NCBI GenBank assembly: GCA_004802725.1
Contig: SGPM01000324.1
Coordinates: 1-30,412 of the forward strand
DNA: 30,412 nucleotides
Reading direction: 5' to 3'
From: Antrodiella citrinella
Lineage: Eukaryota; Basidiomycota; Agaricomycetes; Polyporales; Steccherinaceae
The position numbers were made by a program, and so were the translations under genes. This document shows, piece by piece, positions 1-11,534 of this stretch. The stretch's first letter is position 1; each line of letters begins with the position of its first letter. Below the pieces are notes generated by a model. That model searched no databases, was not told the origin of the DNA, and was given only the letters and a program-made list of their open reading frames with translations.

Positions 1-329
1 GGAACGCGACGTGTCGACGTGACGCGTCTTGACAGCGAAGGAACGATCACGTGGGGAACACCCACACCCGGTCAGACGAAACTCACCAGACGTTCTACCG
101 TAGTCGGTGCCCTCAGTTCTTTCATTCTCCGACCGGGTAGATCCGTCTGGTACCGAGACTAGTAGAATAACGAAACGAAGGAGAAGGGAATTTCGTCGGG
201 AATCCGCGGCGGTGAACGGCTCGTCGGTTATGTCCATGTATGGGACTTGAATAACCACCGTAAGGTCCATATCCGTCACATTCCTGCTCACCGTCCTCTT
301 CTCGTATTTGCTTTCGTATTTCACCCTCC

Positions 330-2523
330 ATGGATCCCGACGCTCTTTCCCCGACACAACAACAAGCTTTGAGCCAATTGCAGGCTCTGACTAACGGCGG
401 CGACGCCGAAGTCGCAATGAGTGTGCTGGACAGCGTAGGCTGGGACCTCCAGGTATGTCTCTTCGTCGTGAGGTCGTTTCGATGCAGCGGTCAGGTAGTC
501 GACATCGAGGGTCATGGGTAGAATGTGTCTCTATTCTTTGAGACGTGCGACGTACACCGAGTCGGCATCCTTTCAAAATTCTGACCCTCACATGTTTTTG
601 AGTACGAGACTCATCGTTTTGTAACAGCGCGCCACAGAAATTATATTCGACTCCCACCCGTCCCCTTCTTTATCTACTGCACGTCCGTCCGAATCCACGC
701 CGGCGAGCATGGAGACTTTTGACGTCGACGACACCGAACAGGACGGTCTTCTAGGTGGCAGACCTCCCCGTCACAGACGAGTAAGCACACCATACGTATT
801 CTTCCGCACCCCTCCGTTGACATGAAATCTTATAGCCAAACAACAATCCAACCAACCTAGCCGCGCTCTCGCGCCCTCTGCGATTCATCTTGGCCATCCT
901 CGCCTTCCCCTTCCACCTCCTCCGCACCTTCTTCCGAATGCTGCGTATCCCGCTCCCGCAGCTCCCAGGCTCCCTCTCTAGTCTCACCATCTACTACCGC
1001 AACCCTATCGGTCCTCGTGGAGACACAAAGTTGGATGCACGAGGGGTCGCCGAACGCTGGGTGCGCGGCTTGGAGGAGGAGACGGGCGCCATGAGGTTGT
1101 CGCGCCGTGTCGTCGGAAACGAAGGCACGAGCACCGGTGTAGGCGCGTCGTCGTCTACGATTTCCTCGAGGAAACAGGCTGCGGAGGATGGGGAGCGGAT
1201 ACTCTCCGATTTTTTTCTTGGAAGCTATGAAGAGTTTGCGCGGACGTGTGCGAAGGAGGATGACCCGAAGTTGGGCTGTGTTATCTTGGTCAGCGAGGAG
1301 CATGATAATGTCGCAGAGTTCAAGAGGTGCGTCACGTTGAACTACACATTGACGTGTGATGTGACGTCCTTTCAGGAGTACGTTGGTCGACCCGACCTTT
1401 GTACAACTTATGCACGACAACGACTTCCTTGTCTGGGGAGGCGACATCCGTGACAGGGATGCCTGGAGTGGTGCGTCTTTCTTCCATTTCTCATTATTTT
1501 GGTACTGACTCTGCTATTTCAGCTGCCCAGAAGCTCCAAGCTACGACGTACCCCTTCGTCGCCTTCATCGGTCTCCAACCGCGTCGGGGCAGTAGCAGGT
1601 CCGCCACCACCTCTCCCGTGCTCACCGTTCTTTCACGGCACCAGGGTCCCTGCATCCCCTCCGTGTCCGCACCGACATCAACACCCACGCTCGTCCGCCA
1701 CCTGAACGACCAGCTCCTCCAACGCGTCACGCCCTACCTCGTCCGCGTGCGTACAGAGGCAGCAGAGAAGGCCGTCCTGCAAGCTCAAGAATCAGACCGG
1801 AGACAGCGAGAGAGGGCTCTGCGTGCGGAGCAAGACCAGGCGTTCGAGGAGAGCAAGCGTCGTGACAAGGCCCGGATCGAGAAACGCATCCAGGAAGACA
1901 AGCAGGCGCAGGAGGAGGCTCGGGCAGCTGCCGAGACCTCGGCACGCGACGCTGCAGATGCCCAGCGAGCAGAGCAGGAGCGTGTGCAGTGGGACGTGCG
2001 GAGGATGGCATGGAGGCGGTGGGGACGGAAGGGTCTCGTACCCCGCGAACCTCGCCCCGGAAACTCAGAGCCCCAGCGCGGGAAGACCGTGCGCGTAGGC
2101 GTGCGGATGCCAGATGGGAAGCGTGGCGTGCGGTTCTTCGGGGAGGGCGACTCGCTCACGGCTGTATACGCGTTCGTCGACACGCTGCTCATTCCTGAGG
2201 GGGGAGACTTTTCGTCGGACTTGGACCCTGTGTCCCCTCCGGACGGTGCTGCCCCCGGCGAAGAAGGTTTAGTCTCGACGATGCACCGGACAGGAAAGGT
2301 CGGCGAGAGTTGGTGGGGGTTCAAGCTCGTCTTGTCCTACCCCAGACGCGAGATTGAATGGGAGGCAGGCAAGAGGCTCGGGGAGATCGACGGGCTCAAG
2401 GCGGGCGGACAGGTCGTCGTTGAGATGGTGGACGCGATGCCTGCGGGTGCGAAGGGCAAAGGCAAAGAAGTAGCTGCTGCGAACGCGGACGAGTATGATG
2501 GGTACGACACTGAGAGCGACTGA
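330..2523 (+). CDS. FAF2: FAF2/UBXD8-like UBX-domain protein (UBA, membrane hairpin, UAS, UBX)
   Basis: Five exons, 330-452, 628-780, 836-1326, 1376-1470 and 1523-2523, give 620 residues; phases match at every junction and introns are 49-175 nt. Domain order is that of FAF2/UBXD8 and yeast Ubx2/Ubx3: an N-terminal UBA-like helix bundle (about residues 1-50, with GWDLQRATEIIF across the first junction), a hydrophobic hairpin-like stretch (about 105-130, LRFILAILAFPFHLL), a UAS thioredoxin-like domain (about 205-345, with ILSDFFLGSYEEF, VWGGDIRDRDAWSAAQKL and YPFVAFIGL), a long charged Glu/Arg/Ala coiled coil (about 360-450), and a C-terminal UBX domain (about 470-605, VRVGVRMPDGKRGVRFF). Family members sit in the ER or lipid-droplet membrane by the hairpin and recruit Cdc48/p97 through UBX for ER-associated degradation. 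The ATG at 330 starts directly at the UBA. The family call is firm; which yeast paralogue it matches is not decided. Confidence 0.93.
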
Positions 2524-4123
2524 TTTTCGTCTCTTCATCTTAGAACATAGATTGGTTAGAGGTTCTGTGTTTGTTCACTCTTAATAATACAGTACATACC
2601 ACAAGTTTTAATGGACACATAACTACGTGCAGAGATTCATACAACGACGATATTGTCAGCTCACGCTTGCAGTGTGGCGTGTAAAGGTTAATGTTACATA
2701 ACGTTGTCTGTCATCCTTCCTACAGCTGTAAGTTTCACGGCTTCAGGCTTCAGCTCCTCGACCGCCTCAACATCCGCAATCATCCGACCGCGCCCCCGTT
2801 CATTCGTCTATCTGCTGTCCGATGACCGACGCCGCCTACGACTCGGAATCATCGAGTCTCTTCAAGGTTCGAATGCCTCTCGCAAGTGGCAGCTTGTCTA
2901 TGCGGAGCCACCATGAAGCCCAGAACCTCCCGCGAACTGACAACATCGCTCCTGTGGGCACCTGTTATCATATGGTAACGGAGAGTGGGATTGTTGGAGA
3001 CTGGAGCTTGAATGCATCACAGACTCGTGCAGTGTCTCGCTGCGCGCATTCTAGGATTCCTAGCAGGGTCAATACTATACCGTATCATGCTCTGCTTGTT
3101 GAGGATTTGAACATCCATATATCCAGTCTGTATTCACGCATCTTGAGAGTGGATTCGGAGTGGATGGCAATCATGGTGAACTTGAGAGTGTCGATGTCAG
3201 CCTAATAATTGTATAGAATCTCAATACACTGACAATAGTGAGCTTGTGTTATGACATAACAACCAGGGATTATCAAATTTTGTATCATGTCCCTAGTAAA
3301 AGCCCTACTTTGCGACAAGCCCCTCTCACGTTCCGTGTTGATCTGAGCCTACTGGTTTACCAAACGATAAACCCTCCCGAAAAAAAAAATACTCCGCTGT
3401 CGTCCTGAGCTGATCCAAGCAGTTGGCTGGCCGAGTCCAGGCCGACGGGTTCGGATGAAACTAAGTTTTGAACTCCGAGTTTGTATGGACAGTCTATCGT
3501 TTAGTAAACAGCTGTAATGGGCGGGAACAACACAGTCGGATTTCTCGCATGAACACTAATATTGCCTTTCGTGAAGTACGTAGCAGGAGGCTGTCCAGTG
3601 GCGGTAAGTAAGTAAGTACACATCGACCAGCTGCAGGGCAGTGCCCGTCTCTTGAAATTCGCGGACGGACACCCCCATCGCAATTTGTCAAAGCAATCAG
3701 CGCTGAACGACCGTTTGAATATGGGCGTTCGTTGGTTCTCCTTTCACAACGGAAGGGTCGTAAGCTGAGGACGTCCTCGACCCTCTTCTTCTTCATCCAC
3801 TGTGCTGTCTGCTGCAACTTTCAAGACAAAACTTTGAAGCGATGTACGCATCTCAAAGCTCGACGATAGGACTGTGCACTCACGATGTACGGCGGTGAAT
3901 GTTTCACTACATCACTCGACGCTGCTAAACTCATTTGTTCCTAAATGGCAGCCGTGCGAAGTCACCAGGCCCCAACATGGCCTTTTCCTCTCAAAACAAC
4001 AGCCTTGCAGCGATGAGCGTCCGTTAGTAGCCATCGTGTTGCTCAGGGCTATGCTGCCGCCCAACAATCACGCCTTAACCGAGAGGCCTTACAACGACCA
4101 TCGGACCAATATTGATTTCGCTC
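2524..4123. other. Intergenic stretch, no supported gene
   Basis: The first part is the 3' region of the UBX gene, AT-rich just after the stop. Short open frames exist on both strands (for example 2822-3205 +) but show no recognisable motif, no codon regularity and no splice structure that joins them. The last few hundred bases are the promoter region of the aspartic protease gene. Confidence 0.6.
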
Positions 4124-4133
4124 GATATATAAC
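4124..4133 (+). promoter_or_regulatory. TATA-like element upstream of the aspartic protease gene
   Basis: The sequence gatatataac lies about 160 nt before the chosen start codon at 4290, with CCAAT at 4106-4110 just before it. Spacing suits a fungal TATA box with a transcript start near 4160-4190 and a pyrimidine-rich leader, which is indeed seen at 4165-4255. Assignment is by consensus and position only. Confidence 0.4.
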
Positions 4134-4289
4134 ATATTGAGATGCGTCGGTGAGCAGGCACGCTTTCTCCAGCATCCTTTTCTTCCCCCTTCTCTTCCTG
4201 GCTCTTTCTCGTTATACTTCTTGTTGTGCCCCTTCTCCTTCTCGCCCGCCGCACCGGAGCGTTCTCGTGTGTTTTGTCGTAGCGTCACT

Positions 4290-6608
4290 ATGCTGACCTT
4301 TCCCCTCCTTTCTGCCTTGCTCGGTGCAGGCGTCGGTCTACAGACGGCCCACGCGATCTCCATCCCCATCACCAAGCGTGCGGCCCCGCACTCGACGTCC
4401 GTGCGCATCACGCCCAGCAACAACGTGTCTGGTGACGATCCATTTGGATTCCAGAACATAGACGGGTTTGCGTATTCCGGGATCATCTACGTTTCCGGCC
4501 AACCTTTTACGGTATATCCCTTACTCGCGTCACGAAGCTTTTGTTGAGTTTTTGTTCCGTGTGTATAGGTGCAATTGGATACCGGGTCTTCTGATCTTTG
4601 GCTCGACACTCAAAATTTCACGCTCACTAACTTGACGGACACTGAGGTGGTGGGATCGATTTCCTATGTGTACGTCTGATCATCTAGGCCCGCTTTCTAA
4701 TATATGACGACTAACGTGCGTGCAGTGATGGGACTGGTGCTACCGGAGACATCAATATCGGGGTGGTTACGTGGGGAGACTTCACGGTGGAAAAGCAGGC
4801 GTTCAGTGAGTGGCAATACCCAGTCAATTTTCGAGACGCGTCTCTGACGTTGCATTGATCGGCAGTCAACGCGCCTGGGTCGAACGCTACGAGTGGCGGG
4901 TCCTTCAATGGACTTTTGGGTGTCGGACCGTACGTACTCACTCGTTGCGTCTCCGTGTGCATATATCCTGATCTTCATTTCCTCCTTCCAGGCCCTCGAC
5001 GTCCGATATTGCTGTGACGCTCAACGGCTCGCAGTATGACGGAATTCCTTTCTTGGATAACGTACGTCGTTGTCACGAACCTTCACGCCTGTGTATAGCG
5101 ATTCTGACAGTATCTCGTGCCCTAGGTGTTCGCGTTGTACCCAGACGAGCCCAACTTCATTTCATTCCTTCTTTCCCGGAACGAATTCGGTATTACGGAT
5201 GGAGGTGTCTTCACAATCGGTACGTGATTTTGCAATGGTAACGTTCTCCGCTTCCTTGACCTTTCTTCTGTCAGGTGACGTTGACTCCAACTACACAAAC
5301 ATTACCAGCCAGCCACAGTTGCCCGTCGTTGCGCCGGGAGCTTGGGTGACTTATATGGACGGAGTAGTCGTGAATGGGAACTATCTGTTCGGTGGCTCGC
5401 AGCCGTACGTATGCCCCATGAAACCACATATCCATTTTGCTCACGTCCCATCTCAAGAGGTTCAATGGTACCCGTCCCTGTCAATCAGACTCTTGTTGTT
5501 CTCGACACTGGAACGTCTTTTGGTACGTGGTCTTCCCCCTGCCGTTTATAACTAATTTGTCTGACACGCAACACGTCCAGCTACCGCTCCTCCCGACTAC
5601 GTCGACGCGATGTACGCCGACATTCCCGGCGCCCAATTCGACGGACAAAGTAGTTACATCGTCCCTTGCGACGTGCGTGTCAACGTTACCCTGGTGTTTG
5701 GCAATTTGACCTACCCCATCCACCCTATCGATCTGACGTCCCCGAACTCAATCGCCGATGACGGTACTTTCCTGTGCCAAGGAACATTCTCATACAACTT
5801 CCCTGGAACTGGTCTCGGTGCGTTTACCCTAGGGTATCTCATATGCGACGATGGACGCGCTGACTAGGGTTGAACAGATTTCATCTTAGGAGACGCGTTC
5901 CTCAGAAATGTTTACTCATTGTATGATTTCGGAGACTGGGCATCGGTCGGAACCACTCCTCCCTTCATGCAGATTCTGAGCGTACGTCCCATTCATCTGT
6001 TCTGACTTGCACTGGTAAGCTGACACGTATCATCTCAGACAACGGACATTGACCAGGCCAACGCCCAGTTCGACGCTCTGAACCAAGCTCGTATCCAGCA
6101 AGCCATCTCCATCTACGGTACCCCCACACCTTCTACATCTATCGCCACCGTCACCGCGACTGTCGCCTCCGGATCTGCCTCGCTCTCAACACCTGTGATC
6201 GTGGTCACGCCCACACCTTCATCCATCAACTCGGTGCTTGTCGTTACCAGCATCTCTACTGCTGCCACAGTCGTCCCATCCGCCTCAGCTCTCGCCTCAC
6301 CGAATGCCGAGAACTTTGCCGTCTCCGGCAACCTCGCAGACGACAACTCCGAAGACATCCACAATCTTCAAGAGTTCCAATACATCATCGTCGGCCTCGT
6401 CGGCGGCGTCCTCATCCTTCTAATCATCCTGATCGTCATGGTCGCACAGATGATGAAGAAGGGTGGCGGAATGGTGATGGGAGGTGGAGGTGGAGGAAGA
6501 GTGTATAAGCCGTTGCATGACCCGACGAGTGCGCCACTGGACCACCCGCCGTTTGGCGAGCACAAGCCGTATGCTGGGTACTCGACGCCGTATGCGGATG
6601 AAAACTAG
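4290..6608 (+). CDS. Membrane-anchored pepsin-like aspartic protease (family A1)
   Basis: Eleven exons: 4290-4511, 4569-4669, 4726-4805, 4866-4929, 4992-5061, 5126-5219, 5275-5404, 5458-5522, 5581-5817, 5878-5981, 6039-6608; all phases agree and give 578 residues. A signal peptide (about 1-24) is followed by a Lys-Arg at the propeptide. Both catalytic motifs are present: DTGSSDLW at Asp78 and DTGTS at Asp270. The flap region reads YVDGTGATGD, with Val-Asp-Gly in place of the usual Tyr-Gly-Asp-Gly start. After the catalytic fold comes a Ser/Thr/Val-rich stalk (about 405-475), one transmembrane helix (about 504-528) and a 50-residue Gly/Pro/Tyr-rich cytosolic tail. This is a type I cell-surface protease, so anchoring resembles yapsins in purpose but is by a helix, not an obvious GPI signal. 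An in-frame ATG at 4137 was rejected because it would bury the signal peptide. Substrate unknown. Confidence 0.93.
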
Positions 6609-7503
6609 TTGGAGAAGGTCGGATACGTCTGACTTAGAAACAGGATAGATTCGTGCGCCTTGTGCTGTCGTTGTCGTTTTGCTTGATATGCCTTTTGCTA
6701 TCATCCTTTACATCTACACTTGTATCTCGGACATTTCACTTGTTTTATAAACTTATTCAATGCATGCGTTGTTTTGCTGGTCTGATCTTCTCATCATGTC
6801 ACGTCTGAACACTGAAGATGTTCAACACAATCACAAGAACTAGTCCCTCTGTTGTCCGCGGGACGCGACGAACTCATACGAAGTAAGTTCAGTACATGGT
6901 AGCGCATTGCTGAGTTCACGAGGCTAGCGCATTTTTGTCCTCTTTCTATATCTGCAAGTAGACAGCTGATGCGAAGAGGTGGTCCAACCTCAGCATCCTT
7001 CCACTACTGCGTTGCGCCTGAGTATGCAGAGAGGTACACGGTGCACCACGCCTTGACCGCTAGGATTGGGGACAACGCGTGCTTCTTGCCCATGATCAGG
7101 AGATACACACCACGAGTAGATGAAAATAAGCGTCGTAGTTGATTAGAAGACACCCAACGTTAGATTAAATAGGTTCTGGGGTGTATACAGAAAGAGCGGG
7201 ACCGTCGAGCGAGGGTGCAGGACCTCTACTGACGAGACAATACACGAGTGGGCACAATTAAGAGATAAAAACCCACAGGCCTCTTAGTGAATGCAGGAGA
7301 ATGATAGGTAACTGGACGTACCCCGAACAAGTATAAATTATCATCGTTTATCCCTCCCTAGCACGATACCATGATCTATGGCCGGATCGCATGTAGTAAG
7401 GTTTGGGAGGAGCCCCAGTACCCTTCCTGAGCCTCCAGCGTTTGACGTTCAGCGATAGCGAGGTCCAACCAGCTCACACGCCGAACTTGCCGAAGCCTTT
7501 AAC
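6609..7503. other. Intergenic stretch, no supported gene
   Basis: It holds the 3' region of the protease gene (AT-rich around 6720-6770) and then unique sequence with many stops in all frames. I see no repeat, RNA gene or conserved motif. Confidence 0.6.
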
Positions 7504-7776
7504 TCAGCCTTCCGTTCGACCATATTCCGGCCAAAGCGTATTCTGTAATGTGCGAGCTTCTTCGCGTTGCGAGGTCGGGCCTTCTTCTGCGGGACTCGGC
7601 CGCGGCGAAGAAGTAGCAGACGAAGTCGAAGTCGCGTTCTGTGTGGCCTCCGATGACACTGTGGGCTCGGAAGTACCGGCTTTGTTTCTTCTCTTGCCAC
7701 CTCTCTGCCTTTCTTTTTTTACCTTGCCCGGGTTATCAAGAGGAAGCTGCGACGTTTCAGATATTGTGGCAGTCAT
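7504..7776 (-). CDS. Hypothetical small basic/Ser-Thr-rich protein
   Basis: A 90-residue open frame beginning MTATISETSQLP. It has a strongly basic patch (KVKKERQRGGKRRNK, residues about 19-33) that could act as a nuclear localisation signal, then a Ser/Thr/Ala/Pro-rich low-complexity part. An upstream in-frame ATG at 7845 would add 23 residues with a hydrophobic stretch (CIPLLLLSILSA) and cannot be excluded. The opposite strand is also open here (7403-7819), which weakens the call. No family recognised. A downstream intron could extend the protein in another frame (7449-7560), but I could not settle a splice site. Confidence 0.33.
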   Translation of the reverse strand: MTATISETSQLPLDNPGKVKKERQRGGKRRNKAGTSEPTVSSEATQNATSTSSATSSPRPSPAEEGPTSQREEARTLQNTLWPEYGRTEG

Positions 7777-7845
7777 AGCCGACAAAATTGAGAGCAGGAG
7801 GAGTGGGATACATGGATAGTGTGATGCGAAAACACGGTCAGACAA

Positions 7846-8563
7846 GAATTATCGATGACCGTGGAACACAGAACGCGGACACAAAGCAGAAATCGCGGAT
7901 TTCGCCACTAATAGATCGTACGAAGAGCAATGGTTTCGTGGACGGGCACGTCGAACATCGAGGTGGTGGTCAAGTCGAGGTGCCTCCAGTGTCTTGCCGT
8001 GTACTGTGCCGGTTGACCAGGACCCCATGTACCAGTAGCCGATTTGGAATAGATGATCGATTATCTACTTTTTGCTACTACGCCTTGTGGGTGGCAGTGT
8101 ACTACGAACGAACGAAGGTGCCCGTGCTGCTGCCGCCTCCCTCTCAGTGTTGTCGCGCATCTCCTGAATGTCGTCACTGCCTGGAATCCCATACACCTCT
8201 CGATATCTATCTGTGTTCTCCCGCTTCACGCCCATTGCTGCACTGATATGAACATCGCAATCAAGAGTTGCGGATCGACCGAGGGCTCCAGACGGCCGGA
8301 CTTGTCCAAACAGAGAGGATGTTCACAAGAAATGTGATAGAGCGCATTGTACTTCCATATGGTGCGTGGTCCTCTGGATTTGGTACGCGCACAGCTGAAA
8401 CAGTGGATAGTCACGTTGGTGCATGGTGTTGCGTTCGAGAAGGTAGAGGCCGGCCCATACTTCATCTGTGTATAGTGGTATTTGCAGTTGGACAGAATGC
8501 GATGCTTTCCATCGTCTGTCATCTGTACAAAACAGCCTTCGAGTCCACAACATCCGCAAGGAT
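7846..8563. other. Intergenic stretch, no supported gene
   Basis: Short overlapping open frames occur on both strands (for example 8226-8567), but none has a recognisable motif or a start with plausible context. I see nothing else here. Confidence 0.5.
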
Positions 8564-9003
8564 CTAGGCCGTGCTCGAAGCGACAGGCGTAGGGGAGTGT
8601 GATTGTGATGTGCGAGAGATCAGGGAAGGAATGAGGGGGTCATTAGTGGAAGATGATCCGCCCAGAGACAGAGGTGTGCCTCCCCGAGGGTAGATCGACT
8701 CGGAGACGTTGCTATAAGACGAGAGGGAACCTGCAGATGACTATAAAAAGCGGAGTAGGTCAGATAGTAATCACCCACGCTGACATAGGGTGATATACGC
8801 ACTTGTCGAGATATTCTTCCTGTTGCTTTCCCCTTCCCCTTCCCACAATTCTTACTCCCCTTACTCACCCGGATGGACTGCAGATTCCGGATGCTCCGCA
8901 TGCCAATAGCTGCCCCGCATAAGTTGCACTCGGCCTGGAAAGCTCCATTACCTTTCGGGTGTACACGAATTGGTACACCATCGACGTCGATTGTCGTGGA
9001 CAT
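8564..9003 (-). CDS. Small uncharacterised protein with a Cys-rich N-terminal motif
   Basis: Two exons, 8803-9003 and 8564-8740, joined across a 62-nt intron (donor gtgcgt, acceptor tttttatag) in phase 0, give 125 residues. The N-terminal half reads like a small folded module: DVDGVPIRVHPKGNGAFQAECNLCG, with a CxxC pair at residues 25 and 28 and a third Cys near residue 52 (KGSKNC). The second half is Ser/Thr/Pro/Gly-rich and probably disordered. The spacing faintly recalls small zinc-binding modules common in mushroom genomes, but the usual His is missing, so metal binding is only a guess. The start at 9003 is preferred to an upstream frame start because the sequence becomes ordered there. 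No family name can be given. Confidence 0.58.
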
Positions 9004-9180
9004 GGTGAAATATGAGGAAGACGGTCTGAAGAAGGGAGTTCGTGACTGCAGGGGAACGTTGTACGAGGTCGAAGAGCACAATCTCATTTGATCTGGCAGG
9101 ACCCCTGGCACAAGTAACCGTTGGATTTCCTTTCTCAGACAGACGACATGATGTCTTCGCCAGCTCGAGTGGGCGTCCCC

Positions 9181-9210
9181 TGCTCCAAGTAGGCTCAAGT
9201 AGGCTCAAGT
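9181..9210. repeat. Short 10-bp tandem repeat
   Basis: The unit aggctcaagt is present twice exactly at 9191-9210 and once imperfectly before (9181-9190). It lies about 115 nt upstream of the F-box gene. Probably a minor slippage repeat; no function implied. Confidence 0.7.
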
Positions 9211-9323
9211 GGTTAAAACTCAAGTAACTTGTCGTTTTACTGATGAGGTGCGTTTAATCATCTGCTGGGTTCTCACCACCAGCGGATCCCCGACTCGAAT
9301 GGACGATCCTCATCTCTCTAGAT

Positions 9324-10757
9324 ATGTCGCTTGCAGCCCCTACTACCCGAGTTGGGTCCCTCTCTAGGCTTCCGACAGAGATTTGGGAGAGGATCATCGA
9401 CTTCTTCGCAGGCCTGCATTTATCGTATGGCTCCTACAACGACCGCTCCTCCCTACTCAGCTGCTCATTTGTCTGTAAAGCATGGTTGCAGAGAGCTCGC
9501 TTTCACTTATGTGACGTAGTGGTCCTCTCCTCTTCCCAAGACATGCTGTCCTTTGTCGCATTTCTGTCTTCCTCCCCTCAATTATGTGCTGTGGTGGAGC
9601 AGCTTTCACTCTACGGCTGCTCTAATGCTGGCAATCCTTCCGAAGACGACTCCTGGATTTCTTCCGCCCCGTTCTTGCTTCCCGCACTCCCACATCTCCG
9701 CACGTTGTTGTTCATCAACGTTGATCTTTCACGCCAACACACCATCCTTGACAAAGCGCTCGCAAAATTCAGGTTCACATCAACCATCGAGAAGGTCGTC
9801 TTCTCGCACTATCTCGATGTGTCGTTGATCGTCTTTTCCCGCTTGGCTCGCCTCGCACACGTGCTCCGAGCACAGGGTGTCTGGATCGCCATGTGTACGT
9901 TCAAGGCTGGTGTCGCAGAGACAGCCACCGTCCCCCGGAATATATGGCCCGTCAATTGGATGGTAAGACCTCCTTCGTGGGCAGAGCTCAGTCGCACCCC
10001 ATGGGATCAGCGAATCCGGACTTCCTACCCAAACCTGTCGCAGGTGTGGATTCGCTTGGACAATGAGAACTTCGGCTCGGACGACTCGGAGTCATGCTTC
10101 ACGCCGCATCATGAACATCTCTGGTCTCGTATGGGACAAAGGTTTTATCACCTCGTCTCTGCTCAGATACCACGTTCAATTTCTGTGAATGAGGATGTCA
10201 CAGTAGAGATAGGTGGACATCTGATCCAGATCTCAAAATCGTCCGGTAAGCCTCGCATATCTTGCAAATTACTGCATCGTCTCATTCAATAAACTGTACT
10301 AGATAATCAACTCGAATTATTCCTGTCGGCGTCTCCTGAATTCGTTCAAGCTCATCCCTCGTCAAAGCTCGTAGCGACAATCGAAGCCGTCATCACCACA
10401 TGGTCCAAGATCCTCTACCTGCTTCGGTCGTGTCATTTCGCGGATATCTACGCCGATCTTCAAGTCTTCGGCATTGCGTGGAACTGGGATGAGCATGATA
10501 CGCTCCAAACATGGAAAGCGGTCGACGACGTCCTCTTCCAGCACTACCCCGCCCTCAGATTTATTGATGCCAAGCTTCCAACGTTCGATCCATACGGTCC
10601 ACCTCACCACGCTCTCTTTTCCCATTATGGCTGTGTTGACAAGATCATATCCGCTTTGTTGCCGCAAACGTCGAACGGGACGCGGGTCCGTTTCAACAGG
10701 TATTGCCACAAACCAGGCTGCCGCCACAAGTCCGTTCAACATCTCGATGGCGCTTAA
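9324..10757 (+). CDS. F-box-like protein
   Basis: Two exons, 9324-10245 and 10303-10757, with a 57-nt intron (gtaagc...tactag, phase 1), give 458 residues. Residues about 14-60 form an F-box-like domain: SRLPTEIWERIIDFF, then LLSCSFVCKAWLQRARFHL, the usual fungal pattern in which the box binds Skp1 of an SCF ubiquitin ligase. The rest has scattered Leu-rich stretches (VVEQLSLYGC, LPHLRTLLFINVDL) typical of the loose LRR-like C-terminal part of the large agaricomycete F-box family, which selects the substrate. The tail after the intron includes LYLLRSCHF and a Cys/His-rich end. The start fits because the F-box follows within 15 residues. Substrate unknown; such genes turn over fast and are often species-specific. 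Confidence 0.85.
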
Positions 10758-11248
10758 AGTAAGTACACTCCATTTTCTTCAAACGTGCTCTCTTGTCTTG
10801 ACATCTGTACAGGGAGAGCGGTCGAGTCGGAACGGTTAGTTCCACTCCAAACTCATCGTGGAACGAGAGGTCGTTGATTGTTAGATTCCTTATTACCGGT
10901 CTTGGTCAGGACTCGAGAGTAACATGGGTATCGGTGCTTTTCATATCTTGTACACTATCCTCTTCTCCTGTGCTATCCTCTGTCGCCGCCGTCACGTTAT
11001 CTACCCATTACCGCGTCCGTTATTTAATTTCATTTCACGTCCTCACACATCTTACAGCCATCTCTTGGCAATGCTACACAATTTGAACCGTAACTATGTC
11101 CAACTCCACGTATTTCCACAGCGCTCTATGCCCAAGAACATATTCCTGTCGCCCTTTACTCACATTCGTTCGAGTGATGATCCCGCAGCGTGATGCTCCC
11201 TGGGTCCCCTTAACGATAACTTGCCTAACAGCTCCCATGCAAACTGAT
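10758..11248. other. 3' flank of the F-box gene, no further gene seen
   Basis: There is a possible intron in the untranslated region (10757-10812, donor gtaagt, acceptor tgtacag). Open frames at 10874-11193 are hydrophobic but show no recognised motif and probably reflect pyrimidine-rich sequence. Confidence 0.4.
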
Positions 11249-11252
11249 CTAT

Positions 11253-11270
11253 CCCCCCCTCCCCCCCCCC
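11253..11270. repeat. Poly-C tract
   Basis: Seven C, one T, then ten C. It lies at the edge of the relic-rich stretch 11.25-11.8 kb. Such tracts are slippage-prone, so the exact length may be a sequencing matter. Confidence 0.85.
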
Positions 11271-11289
11271 TTCCATTCCTCTCGACAGA

Positions 11290-11488
11290 TCCCTTTCCAC
11301 GTCAGCCCCATCAAATCAACCACCGCCCTCGGCTTCCCCGACCGCGTGTGCTTGTCCAACAAAACAACTACCAACCGGTTTGCGCCCTCGAACGCCCGCA
11401 AGACCCGGTCCCAGTGCGGCCAGTCCACCAAGTCGAGCATGTTCTCCCTGGCGCCGAGGTCTTCTCTTCTAAATAGTCGCAGGGCCAC
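11290..11488 (-). pseudogene. Fragment resembling the C-terminal part of a fungal F-box-type protein
   Basis: An open stretch on the minus strand contains ENMLDLVDWPHWDRVLRAFE and then a run ending LLDKHTRSGKPRAVVDLMGL, which reads like real protein, with the Asp-Trp...Trp-Asp-x-Val-Leu pattern often met near the end of agaricomycete F-box proteins. A further plausible piece (TVVTLGLSWPCDYL, about 11485-11530) lies just upstream in another frame, so a frameshift separates the two. There is no start codon or F-box part nearby. I take it as a decayed fragment; the family link is weak. Confidence 0.3.
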
Positions 11489-11534
11489 GAGAGCCCGAGG
11501 GTGACGACTGTCAGCGTGGACGGGGCAGACGCAA

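Noticed and set aside
1..329. A gene end or start at the left edge
   Set aside because: Only short frames with no recognised sequence; most likely the promoter region of the UBX gene.
890..1453. Separate open frames on both strands across the UBX gene
   Set aside because: They are parts or shadows of spliced exons; the joined product matches the family from UBA to UBX.
2704..3205. Possible small gene downstream of the UBX gene
   Set aside because: No motif, no convincing start or splice structure.
4137..4289. Upstream in-frame ATG extending the aspartic protease by 51 residues
   Set aside because: It overlaps the likely transcript start just after the TATA-like box and would bury a good signal peptide that begins at 4290.
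9270..9310. Possible tRNA on the minus strand (attcgagtcgggg)
   Set aside because: The T stem does not pair and no A box is present.
10362..10742. Minus-strand open frame of 126 residues
   Set aside because: It is antisense to exon 2 of the F-box gene, whose frame and splice are better supported.
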